Shown piece by piece: positions 23,301 to 37,100 of a stretch of 64,000 nucleotides of DNA. A model generated the notes under the pieces. It did no database searches and was not told the origin of the DNA. It worked only from the letters and a program-made list of their open reading frames with translations. This stretch comes from Prosopocoilus inquinatus. Its lineage: Eukaryota > Arthropoda > Insecta > Coleoptera > Lucanidae. The stretch is taken from contig JAYKNF010000018.1 in NCBI GenBank assembly GCA_036172665.1, forward strand, positions 558,001-622,000. Direction: 5' to 3'. Positions within the stretch are counted from its first letter, which is position 1. Each line of letters starts with the position of its first letter. Both the position numbers and the translations under genes were made by a program.

Positions 23301-26100
23301 AAGGATCGATTAGATACCTCACAGGAACAACGCTAATACGCGTTGTTTCGTTTAAAACTATTTCCAGCTTCTGCTGCGTCCGAAAACGTCGTATCTCACA
23401 TCAGAGTTACTGGAGTCCATCGAAAAGCCAAATAACATGATATATGAGTAAGGATCGATTAGATACAGCACAGGAACAACGCTAATACGTGTTGTTTCGT
23501 TTAAAACTATTTCCAGCTCCTGCTGCGTCCGAAAATTTCGTATCTCACATTAGAGTTACTGGAGTCCATCGAAACGTCAAATAACATGATAGATGAGTAA
23601 GGATCGATTAGAACCATCACAGGAACAACGCTAATACGTGGTGTTTCGTTCAAAACTATTTCCAGCTTCTGCTGCGTCCGAAATCCTTGTGTCTCTCATC
23701 AGAGTTACTGGAGTCCATCCAAACGTCAAATAACATGATAGATGAGTAAGGATCGGTTAGATACATCACAGGAACAACGCTAATACGTGTTGTTTCGTTT
23801 AAAACTATTTCCAACTTCAGCTGCGTCCGAGAACTTCGTATCTCACATCAAAGTTACTGGAGTCCATCGAAACGCCAAATAACATGATATATGAGTAAGG
23901 ATCGATTAGATACAGCACAGGAACAACGCTAATACGTGTTGTTTCGTTTAAAACTATTTCCAGCTCCTGCTGCGTCCAAAAACTTTGTATCTCACATCCG
24001 ACTTACTGGAGTCCATCCAAACGTCAAATAACATGTTAGATAAGTAAAGATCGATTAGATACATCACAGGAACAACGCTAATGCGTGTTGTTTCGTTTAA
24101 AACTATTTCCAGCTTCTGCTGCGTCCGAAAATTTCGTATCTCACATTAGAGTTGCTGGAGTCCATCTAAACCTCAAATAACATGATAGATGAGTAAGGAT
24201 CGATTAGATACATCACAGGAACAACGCTAATGCGTGTTGTTTCGTTTAAAACTATTTCTAGCTTCAGCTGCGTCCGAGAACTTCGTATCTCACATCAAAG
24301 ATACTGGAGTCCATCGAAACGCCAAATAACATGATAGATGAGTAAGGATCGATTAGATACATCACAGGAACAACGCTAATACGTGTTGTTTCGTTTAAAA
24401 CTATTTCCATCGTCTGCTGCGTCCGAAAATTTCGTATCTCACATTAGAGTTACTGGAGTCCATCGAAACGTCAAATATCATAGTAGCTAAGTAAGGATCG
24501 ATTAGATACATCACAGGAACAACGCTAATACGTGTTGTTTCATTTAAAACTATTTCCAGCTTCAGCTGCGTCCGAGAACTTCGTATCTCACATCAAAGTT
24601 ACTGGAATCCATGGAAACGCCAAATAACATGATAGATGAGTTAGGATCGATTAGATACATCACAGGAACAACGCTAATGCGTGTTGTTTCGTTTAAAACT
24701 ATTTCCAGCTTCTGCTGCGTCCGAAAATTTCGTATCTCACATTAGAGTTACTGGAGTCCATCGAAACGTCAAATATCATAGTAGCTAAGTAAGGATCGAT
24801 TAGATACATCACAGGAACAACGCTAATACGTGTTGTTTCGTTCAAAACTATTTCCAGCTTCAGCTGCGTCCGAGAACTTCGTATCTCACATCAAAGTTAC
24901 TGGAGTCCATCGAAACGTCAAATAACATGATAGATGAGTAAGGATCGATTAGATACATCACAGGAACAACGCTAATGCGTGTTGTTTCGTTTAAAACTAT
25001 TTCCAGGTTCTGCTGCGTCCGAGAACTTCGTATCTCACGTCAGGGTTACTGGAGTCCATCCAAACGTCAAATAACATGATAGATGAGTAAGGATCGATTA
25101 GATACATCACAGGAACAACGCTAATGCGTGTTGTTTCGTTTAAAACTATTTCCAGCTTCAGCTGCGTCCGAGAACTTCGTATCTCACATCAAAGTTATTG
25201 GAGTCCATCGAAACGCCAAATAACATGATAGATGAGTAAGGATCGATTAGATGCATCACAGGAACAACACTAATGCGTGTTGTTTCGTTTAAAACTATTT
25301 CCAGCTTCTGCTGCGTCCGAGAACGTCGTATCTCACATCAGAGCTACTGGAGTCCATCGAAACGCCAAATAACATGATATATGAGTAAGGATCGATTAGA
25401 TACAGCACAGGAACAACGCTAATACGTGTTGTTTCGTTTAAAACTATTTCCAGCTCCTGCTGCGTCCAAAAACTTTGTATCTCACATCCGACTTACTGGA
25501 GTCCATCCAAACGTCAAATAACATGTTAGATAAGTAAAGATCGATTAGATACATCACAGGAACAACGCTAATGCGTGTTGTTTCGTTTAAAACTATTTCC
25601 AGCTTCTGCTGCGTCCGAAAATTTCGTATCTCACATTAGAGTTACTGGAGTCCATCGAAACGTCAAATAACATAGTAGCTAAGTAAGGATCGATTAGATA
25701 CATCACAGGAACAACGCTAATACGTGTTGTTTCGTTCAAAACTATTTCCAGCTTCTGCTGCGTCCAAAAACTTTGTATCTCACATCAGAGTTACTGGAGT
25801 CCATCCAAACGTCAAATAACATGATAGATGAGTAAGGATCGATTAGATACATCACAGGAACAACGCTAATGCGTGTTGTTTCGTTTAAAACTATTTCCAG
25901 CTTCTGCTGCGTCCGAAAATTTCGTATCTCACATTAGAGTTACTGGAGTCCATCGAAACGTCAAATAACATAGTAGCTAAGTAAGGATCGATTAGATACA
26001 TCACAGGAACAACGCTAATGCGTGTTGTTTCGTTTAAAACTATTTCCAGCTCCTGCTGCGTCCAAAAACTTTGTATCTCACATCAGACTTACTGGAGTCC
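20389..26100 (+). repeat. Mosaic satellite segment with several internal copies
   Basis: All units are 149 bp. About 20,760-21,110 copies 16,440-16,790 (ATGGTAG and AAACTTCAAA forms). About 21,260-22,900 resembles 45,240-46,990. About 23,160-23,800 copies 18,390-19,030. A unit set with CACATCCGACTT and GTAAAGATCG at 23,998 recurs 1,490 bp (10 monomers) later at 25,488. NcoI-type CCATGG marks occur near 21331, 22971 and 24610. No non-satellite sequence was seen. Confidence 0.8.
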
Positions 26101-28980
26101 ATCCAAACGTCAAATAACATGTTAGATAAGTAAGGATCGTTTAGATATATCAGAGGAACAACGCTAATACGTGTTGTTTCATTTAAAACTATTTCCAGCT
26201 TCAGCTGCGTCCGAGAACTTCGTATCTCACATCAAAGTTACTGGAGTCCATCGAAACGCCAAATAACATGATATATGAGTAAGGATCGATTAGATACAGC
26301 ACAGGAACAACGCTAATACGTGTTGTTTCGTTTAAAACTATTTCCAGCTCCTGCTGCGTCCAAAAACTTTGTATCTCACATCAGACTTACTGGAGTCCAT
26401 CCAAACGTCAAATAACATGTTAGATAAGTAAGGATCGTTTAGATACATCACAGGAACAACGCTAATACGTGTTGTTTCATTTAAAACTATATCCAGCTTC
26501 AGCTGCGTCCGAGAACTTCGCATCTCACATCAAAGTTACTGGAGTAAATCGAAACGCCAAATAACATGATAGATGAGTAAGGATCGATTAGATACATCAC
26601 AGGAACAACGCTAATGCGTGTTGTTTCGTTTAAAACTATTTCCAGCTTCTGCTGCGTCCGAAAATTTCGTATCTCACATTAGAGTTACTGGAGTCCATCG
26701 AAACGTCAAATAACATAGTAGCTAAGTAAGGATCGATTAGATACATCACAGGAACAACGCTAATACGTGTTGTTTCGTTCAAAACTATTTCCAGCTTCTG
26801 CTGCGTCCAAAAACTTTGTATCTAACATCAGAGTTACTGGAGTCCATCTAAACCTCAAATAACATGATAGATGAGTAAGGATCGATTAGATACATCACAG
26901 GAACAACGCTAATACGTGTTGTTTCGTTTAAAACTATTTCCAGCTTCTGCTGCGTCCGAGAACTTCGTATCTCACGTCAGGGTTACTGGAGTCCATCCAA
27001 ACGTCAAATAACATGATAGATAAGTAAGGATCGATTAGATACATCACAGGAACAACGCTAATGCGTGTTGTTTCGTTTAAAACTATTTCCAGCTTCTGCT
27101 GCGTCCGAAAATTTCTTATCTCACATTAGAGTTACTGGAGTCCATCGAAACGTCAAATAACATGTTAGATAAGTAAGGATCGTTTAGATATATCACAGGA
27201 ACAACGCTAATACGTGTTGTTTCATTTAAAACTATTTCCAGCTTCAGCTGCGTCCGAGAACTTCGTATCTCACATCAAAGTTACTGGAGTCCATCGAAAC
27301 GCCAAATAACATGATATATGAGTAAGGATCGATTAGATACAGCACAGGAACAACGCTAATACGTGTTGTTTCGTTTAAAACTATTTCCAGCTCCTGCTGC
27401 GTCCAAAAACTTTGTATCTCACATCAGACTTACTGGAGTCCATCCAAACGTCAAATAACATGTTAGATAAGTACGGATCGTTTAGATACATCACAGGAAC
27501 AACGCTAATACGTGTTGTTTCATTTAAAACTATTTCCAACTTCAGCTGCGTCCGAGAACTTCGTATCTCACATCAAAGTTACTGGAGTCCATCGAAACGC
27601 CAAATAACATGATAGATGAGTAAGGATCGATTAGATACATCACAGGAACAACGCTAATGCGTGTTGTTTCGTTTAAAACTATTTCCAGCTTCTGCTGCGT
27701 CCGAAAACTTTGTATCTCACATCAGAGTTACTGGAGTCCATCTAAACCTCAAATAACATGATAGATGAGTAAGGATCGATTAGATACATCACAGGAACAA
27801 CGCTAATACGTGTTGTTTCGTTTAAAACTATTTCCAGCTTCTGCTGCGTCCGAAAACGTCGTATATCACATCAGAGTTACTGGAGTCCATCGAAACGCCA
27901 AATAACATGATAGATGAGTAAGGATCGATTAGATGCTACACAGGAACAACGCTAATACGTGTTGTTTCGTTTAAGACTATTTCCAGCTTCTGCTGCGTCC
28001 AAAAACTTTGTATCTCACATCAGAGTTACTGGAGTCCATCTAAACCTCAAATAACATGATAGATGAGTAGTGATCGATTAGATACATCACAGGAACAACG
28101 CTAATACGTGTTGTTTCGTTTAAAACTATTTCCAGCTTCTGCTGCGTCCGAAAACGTCGTATCTCACATTAGAGTTACTGGAGTCCATCGAAACGTCAAA
28201 TAACATGATAGATGAGTAAGGATCGATTAGATACATCACAGGAACAACGCTAATACGTGTTGTTTCGTTTAAAACTATTTCCAGCTTCTGCTGCGTCCGA
28301 AAACGTCGTATCTCACATCAGAGTTACTGGAGTCCATCGAAACGTCAAATAACATGATAGATGAGTAAGGATCGATTAGATACATCACAGGAACAACGCT
28401 AATACGTGTTGTTTCGTTTAAAACTATTTCCAGCTTCTGCTGCGTCCGAAAACGTCGTATCTCACATCAGAGCTACTGGAGTCCATCGAAACGCCAAATA
28501 ACATGATATATGAGTAAGGATCGATTAGATACAGCACAGGAACAACGCTAATACGTGTTGTTTCGTCTAAAACTATTTCCAGCTCCTGCTGCGTCCATAA
28601 ACTTTGTATCTCACATCAGACTTACTGGAGTCCATCCAAACGTCAAATAACATGATAGATAAGTTACTGGAGTCCATCGAAACGCCAAATAACATGATAT
28701 ATGAGTAAGGATCGATTAGATACAGCACAGGAACAACGCTAATACGTGTTGTTTCGTTTAAAACTATTTCCAGCTCCTGCTGCGTCCAAGAACTTTGTAT
28801 CTCACATCAGACTTACTGGAGTCCATCCAAACGTCAAATAACATGTTAGATAAGTAAGGATCGTTTAGATACATCACAGGAACAACGCTAATACGTGTTG
28901 TTTCATTTAAAACTATTTCCAGCTTCAGCTGCGTCCGAGAACTTCGTATCTCACATCAAAGTTACTGGAGTCCATCGAAA
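26100..28980 (+). repeat. Block I1, copied at about 38.0-40.5 kb
   Basis: Rare forms here recur about 11.5-11.7 kb downstream: TCTAACATCAG at 26821 and 38485 (shift 11,664 = 78 x 149 + 42), TTTAGATATATC near 27,180 and 38,845, TCTAAACCTC at several places, and the 42-bp truncated unit at 28635 and 40150 (shift 11,515 = 77 x 149 + 42). The one-monomer change in shift shows that a unit was lost or gained after copying. Confidence 0.8.
28635..28676 (+). repeat. 42-bp truncated monomer (copy 1)
   Basis: The unit starts TCCAAACGTC and runs to GATAAGT (monomer position 30), then jumps to TACTGGAGTCCA (position 139 onward), losing 107 bp. AGT is present on both sides of the break, so the deletion joined at a 3-bp microhomology. 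The lost part includes the conserved core and the CENP-B-box-like word. Confidence 0.95.
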
Positions 28981-29868
28981 CGTCAAATAACATGATAGAT
29001 GAGTAAGGATCGATTAGATACATCACAGGAACAACGCTAATACGTGTTGTTTCGTTCAAAACTATTTCCAGCTTCTGCTGCGTCCGAAATCTTTGTGTCT
29101 CTCATCAGAGTTACTGGAGTCCATCCAAACGTCAAATAACATGATAGATGAGTAAGGATCGATTAGATACATCACAGGAACAACGCTAATACGTGTTGTT
29201 TCGTTTAAAACTATTTCCAGCTTCTGCTGCGTCCGAAAACGTCGTATCTCACATCAGAGTTACTGGAGTCCATCGAAACGCCAAATAACATGATAGATGA
29301 GTAAGGATCGATTAGATACATCACATGAACAACGCTAATGCGTGTTGTTTCGTTTAAAACTATTTCCAGGTTCTGCTGCGTCCGAGAACATCGTATCTCA
29401 CGTCAGGGTTACTGGAGTCCATCCAAACGTCAAATAACATGATAGATAAGTAAGGATCGATTAGATACATCACAGGAACAACGCTAATGCGTGTTGTTTC
29501 GTTTAAAACTATTTCCAGCTTCTGCTGCGTCCGAAATCTTTGTGTCTCTCATCAGAGTTACTGGAGTCCATCCAAACGTCAAATAACATGATAGATGAGT
29601 AAGGATCGATTAGATACATCACAGGAACAACGCTAATACGTGTTGTTTCGTTTAAAACTATTTCCAGCTTCTGCTGTGTCCGAAAATTTCGTTTCTCACA
29701 TTAGAGTTACTGGAGTTCATCGAAACGTCAAATAACATGATAGATGAGTAAGGATCGATTAGATACATCACAGAAACAACGCTAATGCGTGTTGTTTCGT
29801 TTAAAACTATTTCCAGCTTCTGCTGCCTCAGAAAACGTCGTATCTCACATCAGAGCTACTGGAGTCCA
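28980..29868 (+). repeat. Satellite segment between blocks I1 and E1
   Basis: About six full-length units. The order of forms (GAAATCTTTGTG, TGTGTCCGAAAATTTCG, CTCAGAAAACGTCG) reappears near 41.2-42.0 and 43.5-44.3 kb, so this stretch belongs to the same family of blocks as F and G. Nothing else was seen. Confidence 0.75.
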
Positions 29869-31060
29869 TCGAAACGCCAAATAACATGATAGATGAGTAA
29901 GGATCGATTAGATACATCACAGGAACAACGCTAATGCGTGTTGTTTCGTTTAAAACTATTTCCAGGTTCTGCTGCGTCCGAGAACTTCGAATCTCACGTC
30001 AGGGTTACTGGAGTCCATCCAAACGTCAAATCACATGATAGATGAGTAAGGATCGATTAGATACATAACAGGAACAACGCTAATACGTGTTGTTTTGTTC
30101 AAAACTATTTCCAGCTTCTGCTGCGTCCGAAATCTTTGTGTCTCTCATCAGAGTTACTGGAGTCCATCCAAACGTCAAATAACATGATAGATGAGTAAGG
30201 ATCGATTAGATACATCACAGGAACAACGCTAATACGTGTTGTTTCGTTCAAAACCATTTCCAGCTTCAGCTGCGTCCGAAAATTTCGTATCTCACATTAG
30301 AGTTACTGGAGTCCATCCAAACGTCAAATAACATGTTAGATAAGTAAGGATCGTTTAGATACATCACAGGAACAACGCTAATACGTGTTGTTTCATTTAA
30401 AACTATTTCCAGCTTCAGCTGCGTCCGAGAACTTCGTATCTCACATCAAAGTTACTGGAATCCATGGAAACGCCAAATAACATGATAGATGAGTAAGGAT
30501 CGATTAGATACATCACAGGAACAACGCTAATACTTGTTGTTTCGTTCAAAACTATTTCCAGCTTCTGCTGCGTTCAAAAACTTTGTATCTCACATCAGAG
30601 TTACTGGAGTCCATCCAAAAGTCAAATAACATGATAGATGAGTAAGGATCGATTAGATACATCACAGGAACAACGCTAATACGTGTTGTTTCGTTTAAAA
30701 CTATTACCAGCTTCTGCTGCGTCCGAGAACTTCGTATCTCACGTCAGGGTTACTGGAGTCCATCCAAACGTCAAATAACATGATAGATAAGTAAGGATCG
30801 ATTAGATACATCACAGGAACAACGCTAATGCGTGTTGTTTCGTTTAAAACTGTTTCCAGCTTCTGCTGCGTCCGAAAATTTCGTATCTCACATTAGAGTT
30901 ACTGGAATCCATCGAAACGTCAAATAACATGATAGATGAGTAAGGATCGATTAGATACATCACAGGAACAACGCTAATACGTGTTGTTTCGTTTAAAACT
31001 ATTTCCAGCTTCTGCTGCGACCGAAAACGTCGTATCTCACATCAGAGCTACTGGAGTCCA
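29869..31060 (+). repeat. Block E1, left copy of a second 8-monomer (1,192-bp) duplication
   Basis: Eight units whose rare forms recur at exactly 1,192 bp: GTTTTGTTC (30092 and 31284), CTATTACCAG (30701 and 31893), and AAACTGTTTCC (30848 and 32040). The copies differ by only a few bases, such as TCGAATCTC near 29989 and ACTTGTTG near 30531 in E1. This duplication is independent of block C although the unit length is the same. Confidence 0.9.
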
Positions 31061-32150
31061 TCGAAACGCCAAATAACATGATATATGAGTAAGGATCGAT
31101 TAGATACATCACAGGAACAACGCTAATGCGTGTTGTTTCGTTTAAAACTATTTCCAGGTTCTGCTGCGTCCGAGAACTTCGTATCTCACGTCAGGGTTAC
31201 TGGAGTCCATCCAAACGTCAAGTCACATGATAGATGAGTAAGGATCGATTAGATACATAACAGGAACAACGCTAATACGTGTTGTTTTGTTCAAAACTAT
31301 TTCCAGCTTCTGCTGCGTCCGAAATCTTTGTGTCTCTCATCAGAGTTACTGGAGTCCATCCAAACGTCAAATAACATGATAGATGAGTAAGGATCGATTA
31401 GATACATCACAGGAACAACGCTAATACGTGTTGTTTCGTTCAAAACCATTTCCAGCTTCAGCTGCGTCCGAAAATTTCGTATCTCACATTAGAGTTACTG
31501 GAGTCCATCCAAACGTCAAATAACATGTTAGATAAGTAAGGATCGTTTAGATACATCACAGGAACAACGCTAATACGTGTTGTTTCATTTAAAACTATTT
31601 CCAGCTTCAGCTGCGTCCGAGAACTTCGTATCTCACATCAAAGTTACTGGAATCCATGGAAACGCCAAATAACATGATAGATGAGTAAGGATCGATTAGA
31701 TACATCACAGGAACAACGCTAATACGTGTTGTTTCGTTCAAAACTATTTCCAGCTTCTGCTGCGTTCAAAAACTTTGTATCTCACATCAGAGTTACTGGA
31801 GTCCATCCAAAAGTCAAATAACATGATAGATGAGTAAGGATCGATTAGATACATCACAGGAACAACGCTAATACGTGTTGTTTCGTTTAAAACTATTACC
31901 AGCTTCTGCTGCGTCCGAGAACTTCGTATCTCACGTCAGGGTTACTGGAGTCCATCCAAACGTCAAATAACATGATAGATAAGTAAGGATCGATTAGATA
32001 CATCACAGGAACAACGCTAATGCGTGTTGTTTCGTTTAAAACTGTTTCCAGCTTCTGCTGCGTCCGAAAATTTCGTATCTCACATTAGAGTTACTGGAAT
32101 CCATCGAAACGTCAAATAACATGATAGATGAGTAAGGATCGATTAGATAC
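31061..32150 (+). repeat. Block E2, right copy of the second 8-monomer duplication
   Basis: It is colinear with E1 until about 32,150. There the unit switches, inside GATACAT, to the CATAACAGG form seen at the start of E1 and E2 (30,064 and 31,256). The spacing from 31252 to 32146 is 894 bp, six monomers, so a further partial exchange seems to have cut the second copy short. Confidence 0.85.
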
Positions 32151-32535
32151 ATAACAGGAACAACGCTAATACGTGTTGTTTCGTTCAAAACTATTTCCAG
32201 TTTCTGCTGCGTCCGAAATCTTTGTGTCTCTCATCAGAGTTACTGGAGTCCATCCAAACGTCAAATAACATGGTAGATGAGTAAGGATCGATTAGATACA
32301 TCACAGGAACAACGCTAATGCGTGTTGTTTCGTTTAAAACTATTTCCAGCTTCTGCTGCGTCCGAGAACTTCGTATCTCACGTCAGGGTTACTGGAGTCC
32401 ATCCAAACGTCAAATAACATGATAGATAAGTAAGGATCGATTAGATACATCACAGGAACAACGCTAATACGTCTTGTTTCGTTCAAAACTATTTCCAGTT
32501 TCTGCTGCGTCCAAAAACTTCGTATCTCACGTCAG
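32151..32535 (+). repeat. Short bridging satellite segment
   Basis: Two to three full-length units carrying ATGGTAGATGAG (about 32271) and CCAGTTTCTG forms like those at 16.6-16.8 kb. It joins block E2 to block D2. No other feature was seen. Confidence 0.75.
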
Positions 32536-34138
32536 GGTTACTGGAGTCCATCGAAACGTCAAATAACATGATAGATGAGTAAGGATCGATTAGAACCATC
32601 ACAGGAACAACGCTAATACGTGATGTTTCGTTCAAAACTATTTCCAGCTTCTGCTGCGTCCGAAATCCTTGTGTCTCTCATCAGAGATACTGGAGTCCAT
32701 CCAAACGTCAAATAACATGATAGATGAGTAAGGATCGGTTAGATACATCACAGGAACAACGCTAATACGTGTTGTTTCGTTTAAAACTATTTCCAGCTTC
32801 TGCTGCGTCCGAAAACGTCGTATCTCACATCAGAGTTACTGGAGTCCATCGAAACGTCAAATAACATGAAAGATAAGTATGGGTCGATTAGATACAGCAC
32901 AGGAACAACGCTAATACGTGTTGTTTCGTTCAAAACTATTTCCAGATTCTGCTGCGTCCGATAACTTTGTATCTCACATCAGGGTTACTGGAGTCCGTCC
33001 AAACGTCAAATAACATGATAGATGAGTAAGGATCGATTAGATACAGCACAGGAACAACGCTAATACGTGTTGTTTCGTTTAAAACTATTTCCAGCTCCTG
33101 CTGCGTCCAAAAACTTTGTATCTCACATCAGACTTACTGGAGTCCATCCAAACGTCAAATAACATGTTAGTTAAGTAAGGATCGTTTAAATACATCACAG
33201 GAACAACGCTAATACGTGTTGTTTCATTTAAAACTATTTCCAGCTTCAGCTGCGTCCGAGAACTTCGTATCTCACATCAAAGTTACTGGAGTCCATCGAA
33301 ACGCCAAATAACATGATAGATGAGTAAGGATCGATTAGATACATCACAGGAACAACGCTAATGCGTGTTGTTTCGTTTAAAACTATTTCCAGCTTCTGCT
33401 GCGTCCGAAAATTTCGTATCTCACATTAGAGTTACTGGAGTCCATCTAAACCTCAAATAACATGATAGATGAGTAAGGATCGATTAGATACATCACAGGA
33501 ACAACGCTAATACGTGTTGTTTCGTTTAAAACTATTTCCAGCTTCTGCTGCGTCCGATAACTTCGTATCTCACGACAGGGTTACTAGAGTCCATCCAAAC
33601 GTCAAATAACATGATAGATAAGTAAGGATCGATTAGATACATCACAGGAACAACGCTAATACGTGTTGTTTCGTTTAAAACTATTTCCAGCTTCTGCTGC
33701 GTCCGAGAACTTCGTATCTCACGTCAGGGTTACTGGAGTCCATCCAAACGTCAAATAACATGATAGATAAGTAAGGATCGATTAGATACATCACAGGAAC
33801 AACGCTAATTCGTGTTGTTTCGTTTAAAACTATTTCCAGCTTCTGCTGCGTCCGAAAATTTCGTATCTCACATTAGAGTTACTGGAGTCCATCGAAACGT
33901 CAAGTAACATGATAGATGAGTAAGGATCGATTAGATACATCACAGGAACAACGCTAATACGTGTTGTTTCGTTTAAAACTATTTCCAGCTTCTGCTGCGT
34001 CCGTAAACGTCGTATCTCACATCAGAGCTACTGGAGTCCATCGAAACGCCAAATAACATGATATATGAGTAAGTATCGATTAGATACAGCACAGGAACAA
34101 CGCTAATACGTGTTGTTTCGTTTAAAACTATTTCCAGC
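32536..34138 (+). repeat. Block D2, dispersed 1.6-kb segment (right copy)
   Basis: It matches D1 (18,786-20,388) at 13,750 bp throughout, including GAAAGATAAGTATGGG (32877), GTTAGTTAAG, CACGACAGGG and CCGTAAACGTCG (about 34003). Private changes include GATAACTTCG near 33556 and AAGTATCGAT near 34072. Left homology begins within TTACTGGAGTCC. At the right it ends where D1 reads CTCCTG and D2 reads CTTCTG. Confidence 0.85.
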
Positions 34139-37100
34139 TTCTGCTGCGTCCAAAAACTTTGTATCTCACATCAGAGTTACTGGAGTCCATCCAAACGTTA
34201 AATAACATGATAGATAAGTAAGGATCGATCAGATACATCACAGGAACAACGCTAATGCGTGTTGTTTCGTTTAAAACTATTTCCAGCTTCTGCTGCGTCC
34301 GAGAACTTCGTATCTCACGTCAGGGTTACTGGAGTCCATCCAAACGTCAAATACCATGATAGATAAGTAAGGATCGATTAGGTACATCACAGGAACAACG
34401 CTAATGCGTGTTGTTTCGTTTAAAACTATTTCCAGCTTCTGCTGAGTCCGAGAACTTCGTTTCTCACATTAGAGTTACTGGAGTCCATCGAAACGTCAAA
34501 TAACGTGATAGATGAGTAAGGATCGATTAGATACATCACAGGAACAACGCTAATGCATGTTGTTTCGTTTAAAACTATTTCCAGCTTCTGCTGCGTCCGA
34601 AAATTTCGTATCTCACATTAGAGTTACTGGAGTCGATCGAAACGTCAAATATCATAGTAGCTAAGTAAGGATCGATTAGATACATCACAGGAACAACGCT
34701 AATACGTGTTGTTTCGTTTAAAACTATTTCCAGCTTCTGCTGCGTCCGAAAACGTCGTATCTCACATCAGGGCTACTGGAGTCCATCGAAACGCCAAATA
34801 ACATGATATATGAGTAAGGATCGATTAGATACAGCACAGGAACAACGCTAATACGTGTTGTTTCGTTTAAAACTATTTCCAGCTCCTGCTGCGTCCATAA
34901 ACTTTGTATCTCACATCAGACTTACTGGAGTCCATCCAAACGTCAAATAACATGATAGATAAGTAAGGATCGATTAGATACATCACAGTAACAACGCTAA
35001 TGCGTGTTGTTTCGTTTAAAACTATTTCTAGCTTCAGCTGCGTCCGAGAACTTCGTATCTCACGTCATTGTTACTGGAGTCCATCCAAACGTCAAATAAC
35101 ATGATAGATAAGTAAGGATCGATTAGATACATCACAGGAACAACGCTAATGCGTTTTGTTTCGTTTAAAACTATTTCCAGCTTCTGCTGCGTCCGAAAAT
35201 TTCGTATCTCACATTAGAGTTACTGGAGTCCATCCAAACGTCAAATAACATGTTAGATAAGTAAGGATCGTTTAGATACATCACAGGAACAACGCTAATA
35301 CGTGTTGTTTCATTTAAAACTATTTCCAGCTTCAGCTGCGTCCGAGAACTTCGTATCTCACATCAAAGTTACTGGAATCCATGGAAACGCCAAATAACAT
35401 GATAGATGAGTAAGGATCGATTAGATACATCACAGGAACAACGCTAATGCGTGTTGTTTCGTTTAAAACTATTTCCAGCTTCTGCTGCGTCCGAAAATTT
35501 CGTATCTCACATTAGAGTTACTGGAGTCCATCGAAACGTCAAATATCATAGTAGCTAAGTAAGGATCGATTAGATACATCACAGGAACAACGCTAATACG
35601 TGTTGTTTCGTTCAAAACTATTTCCAGCTTCAGCTGCGTCCGAGAACTACGTATCTCACATCAGACTTACTGGAGTCCATCCAAACGTCAAATAACATGT
35701 TAGATAAGTAAGGATCGTTTAGATACATCACAGGAACAACGCTAATGCGTGTTGTTTCGTCTAAAACTATTTCCAGCTTTTGCTGCGTCCGAAAATTTCG
35801 TATCTAATATTAGAGTTACTGGAGTCCATCGAAACGTCAAATAACATAGTAGCTAAGTAAGGATCGATTAGATACATCACAGGAACAACGCTAATACGTG
35901 TTGTTTCGTTCAAAACTATTTCCAGCTTCAGCTGCGTCCGAGAACTTCGTATCTCACATCAAAGTTACTGGAGTCCATCGAAACGCCAAATAACATGATA
36001 GATGAGTAAGGATCGATTAGATACATCACAGGAACAACGCTAATGCGCGTTGTTTCGTTTAAAACTATTTCCAGGTTCTGCTGCGTCCGAGAACTTCGTA
36101 TCTCACCTCAAAGTTACTGGAATCCATCGAAACGCCAAATAACATGATATATGAGTAAGGATCGATTAGATACATCACAGGAACAACGCTAATGCGTGTT
36201 GTTTCGTCTAAAACTATTTCCAGCTTTTGCTGCGTCCGAAAATTTCGTATCTCATATTAGAGTTACTGGAGTCCATCGAAACGTCAAATAACATAGTAGC
36301 TAAGTAAGGATCGATTAGATACATCACAGGAACAACGCTAATACGTGTTGTTTCGTTCAAAACTATTTCCAGCTTCAGCTGCGTCCGAGAACTTCGTATC
36401 TCACATCAAAGTTACTGGAGTCCATCGAAACGCCAAATAACATGATAGATGAGTAAGGATCGATTAGATACATCACAGGAACAACGCTAATGCGTGTTGT
36501 TTCGTTTAAAACTATTTCCAGGTTCTGCTGCGTCCGAGAACTTCGTATCTCACGTCAGGGTTACTGGAGTCCATCCAAACGTCAAATAACATGATAGATG
36601 AGTAAGGATCAATTAGATACATCACAGGAACAACGCTAATGCGTGTTGTTTCGTTTAAAACTATTTCCAGCTTCAGCTGCGTCCGAGAACTTCGTATCTC
36701 ACATCAAAGTTATTGGAGTCCATCGAAACGCCAAATAACATGATAGATGAGTAAGGATCGATTAGATGCATCACAGGAACAACACTAATACGTGTTGTTT
36801 CGTTTAAAACTATTTCCAGGTTCTGCTGCGTCCGAGAACTTCGTATCTCACGTCAGGGTTACTGGAGTCCATCCAAACGTCAAATCACATGATAGATGAG
36901 TAAGGATCGATTAGATACATCACAGGAACAACGCTAATACGTGTTGTTTCGTTTAAAACTATTTCCAGCTTCTGCTGCGTCCGAAAATTTCGTATCTCAC
37001 ATTAGAGTTACTGGAGTCCATCGAAACGTCAAATAACATAGTAGCTAAGTAAGGATCGATTAGATACATCACAGGAACAACGCTAATACGTGTTGTTTCG

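Noticed and set aside
27890..28038. Suspected indel at GATGCTACACAGG
   Set aside because: The unit is exactly 149 bp from start to start; the difference is a cluster of substitutions only.
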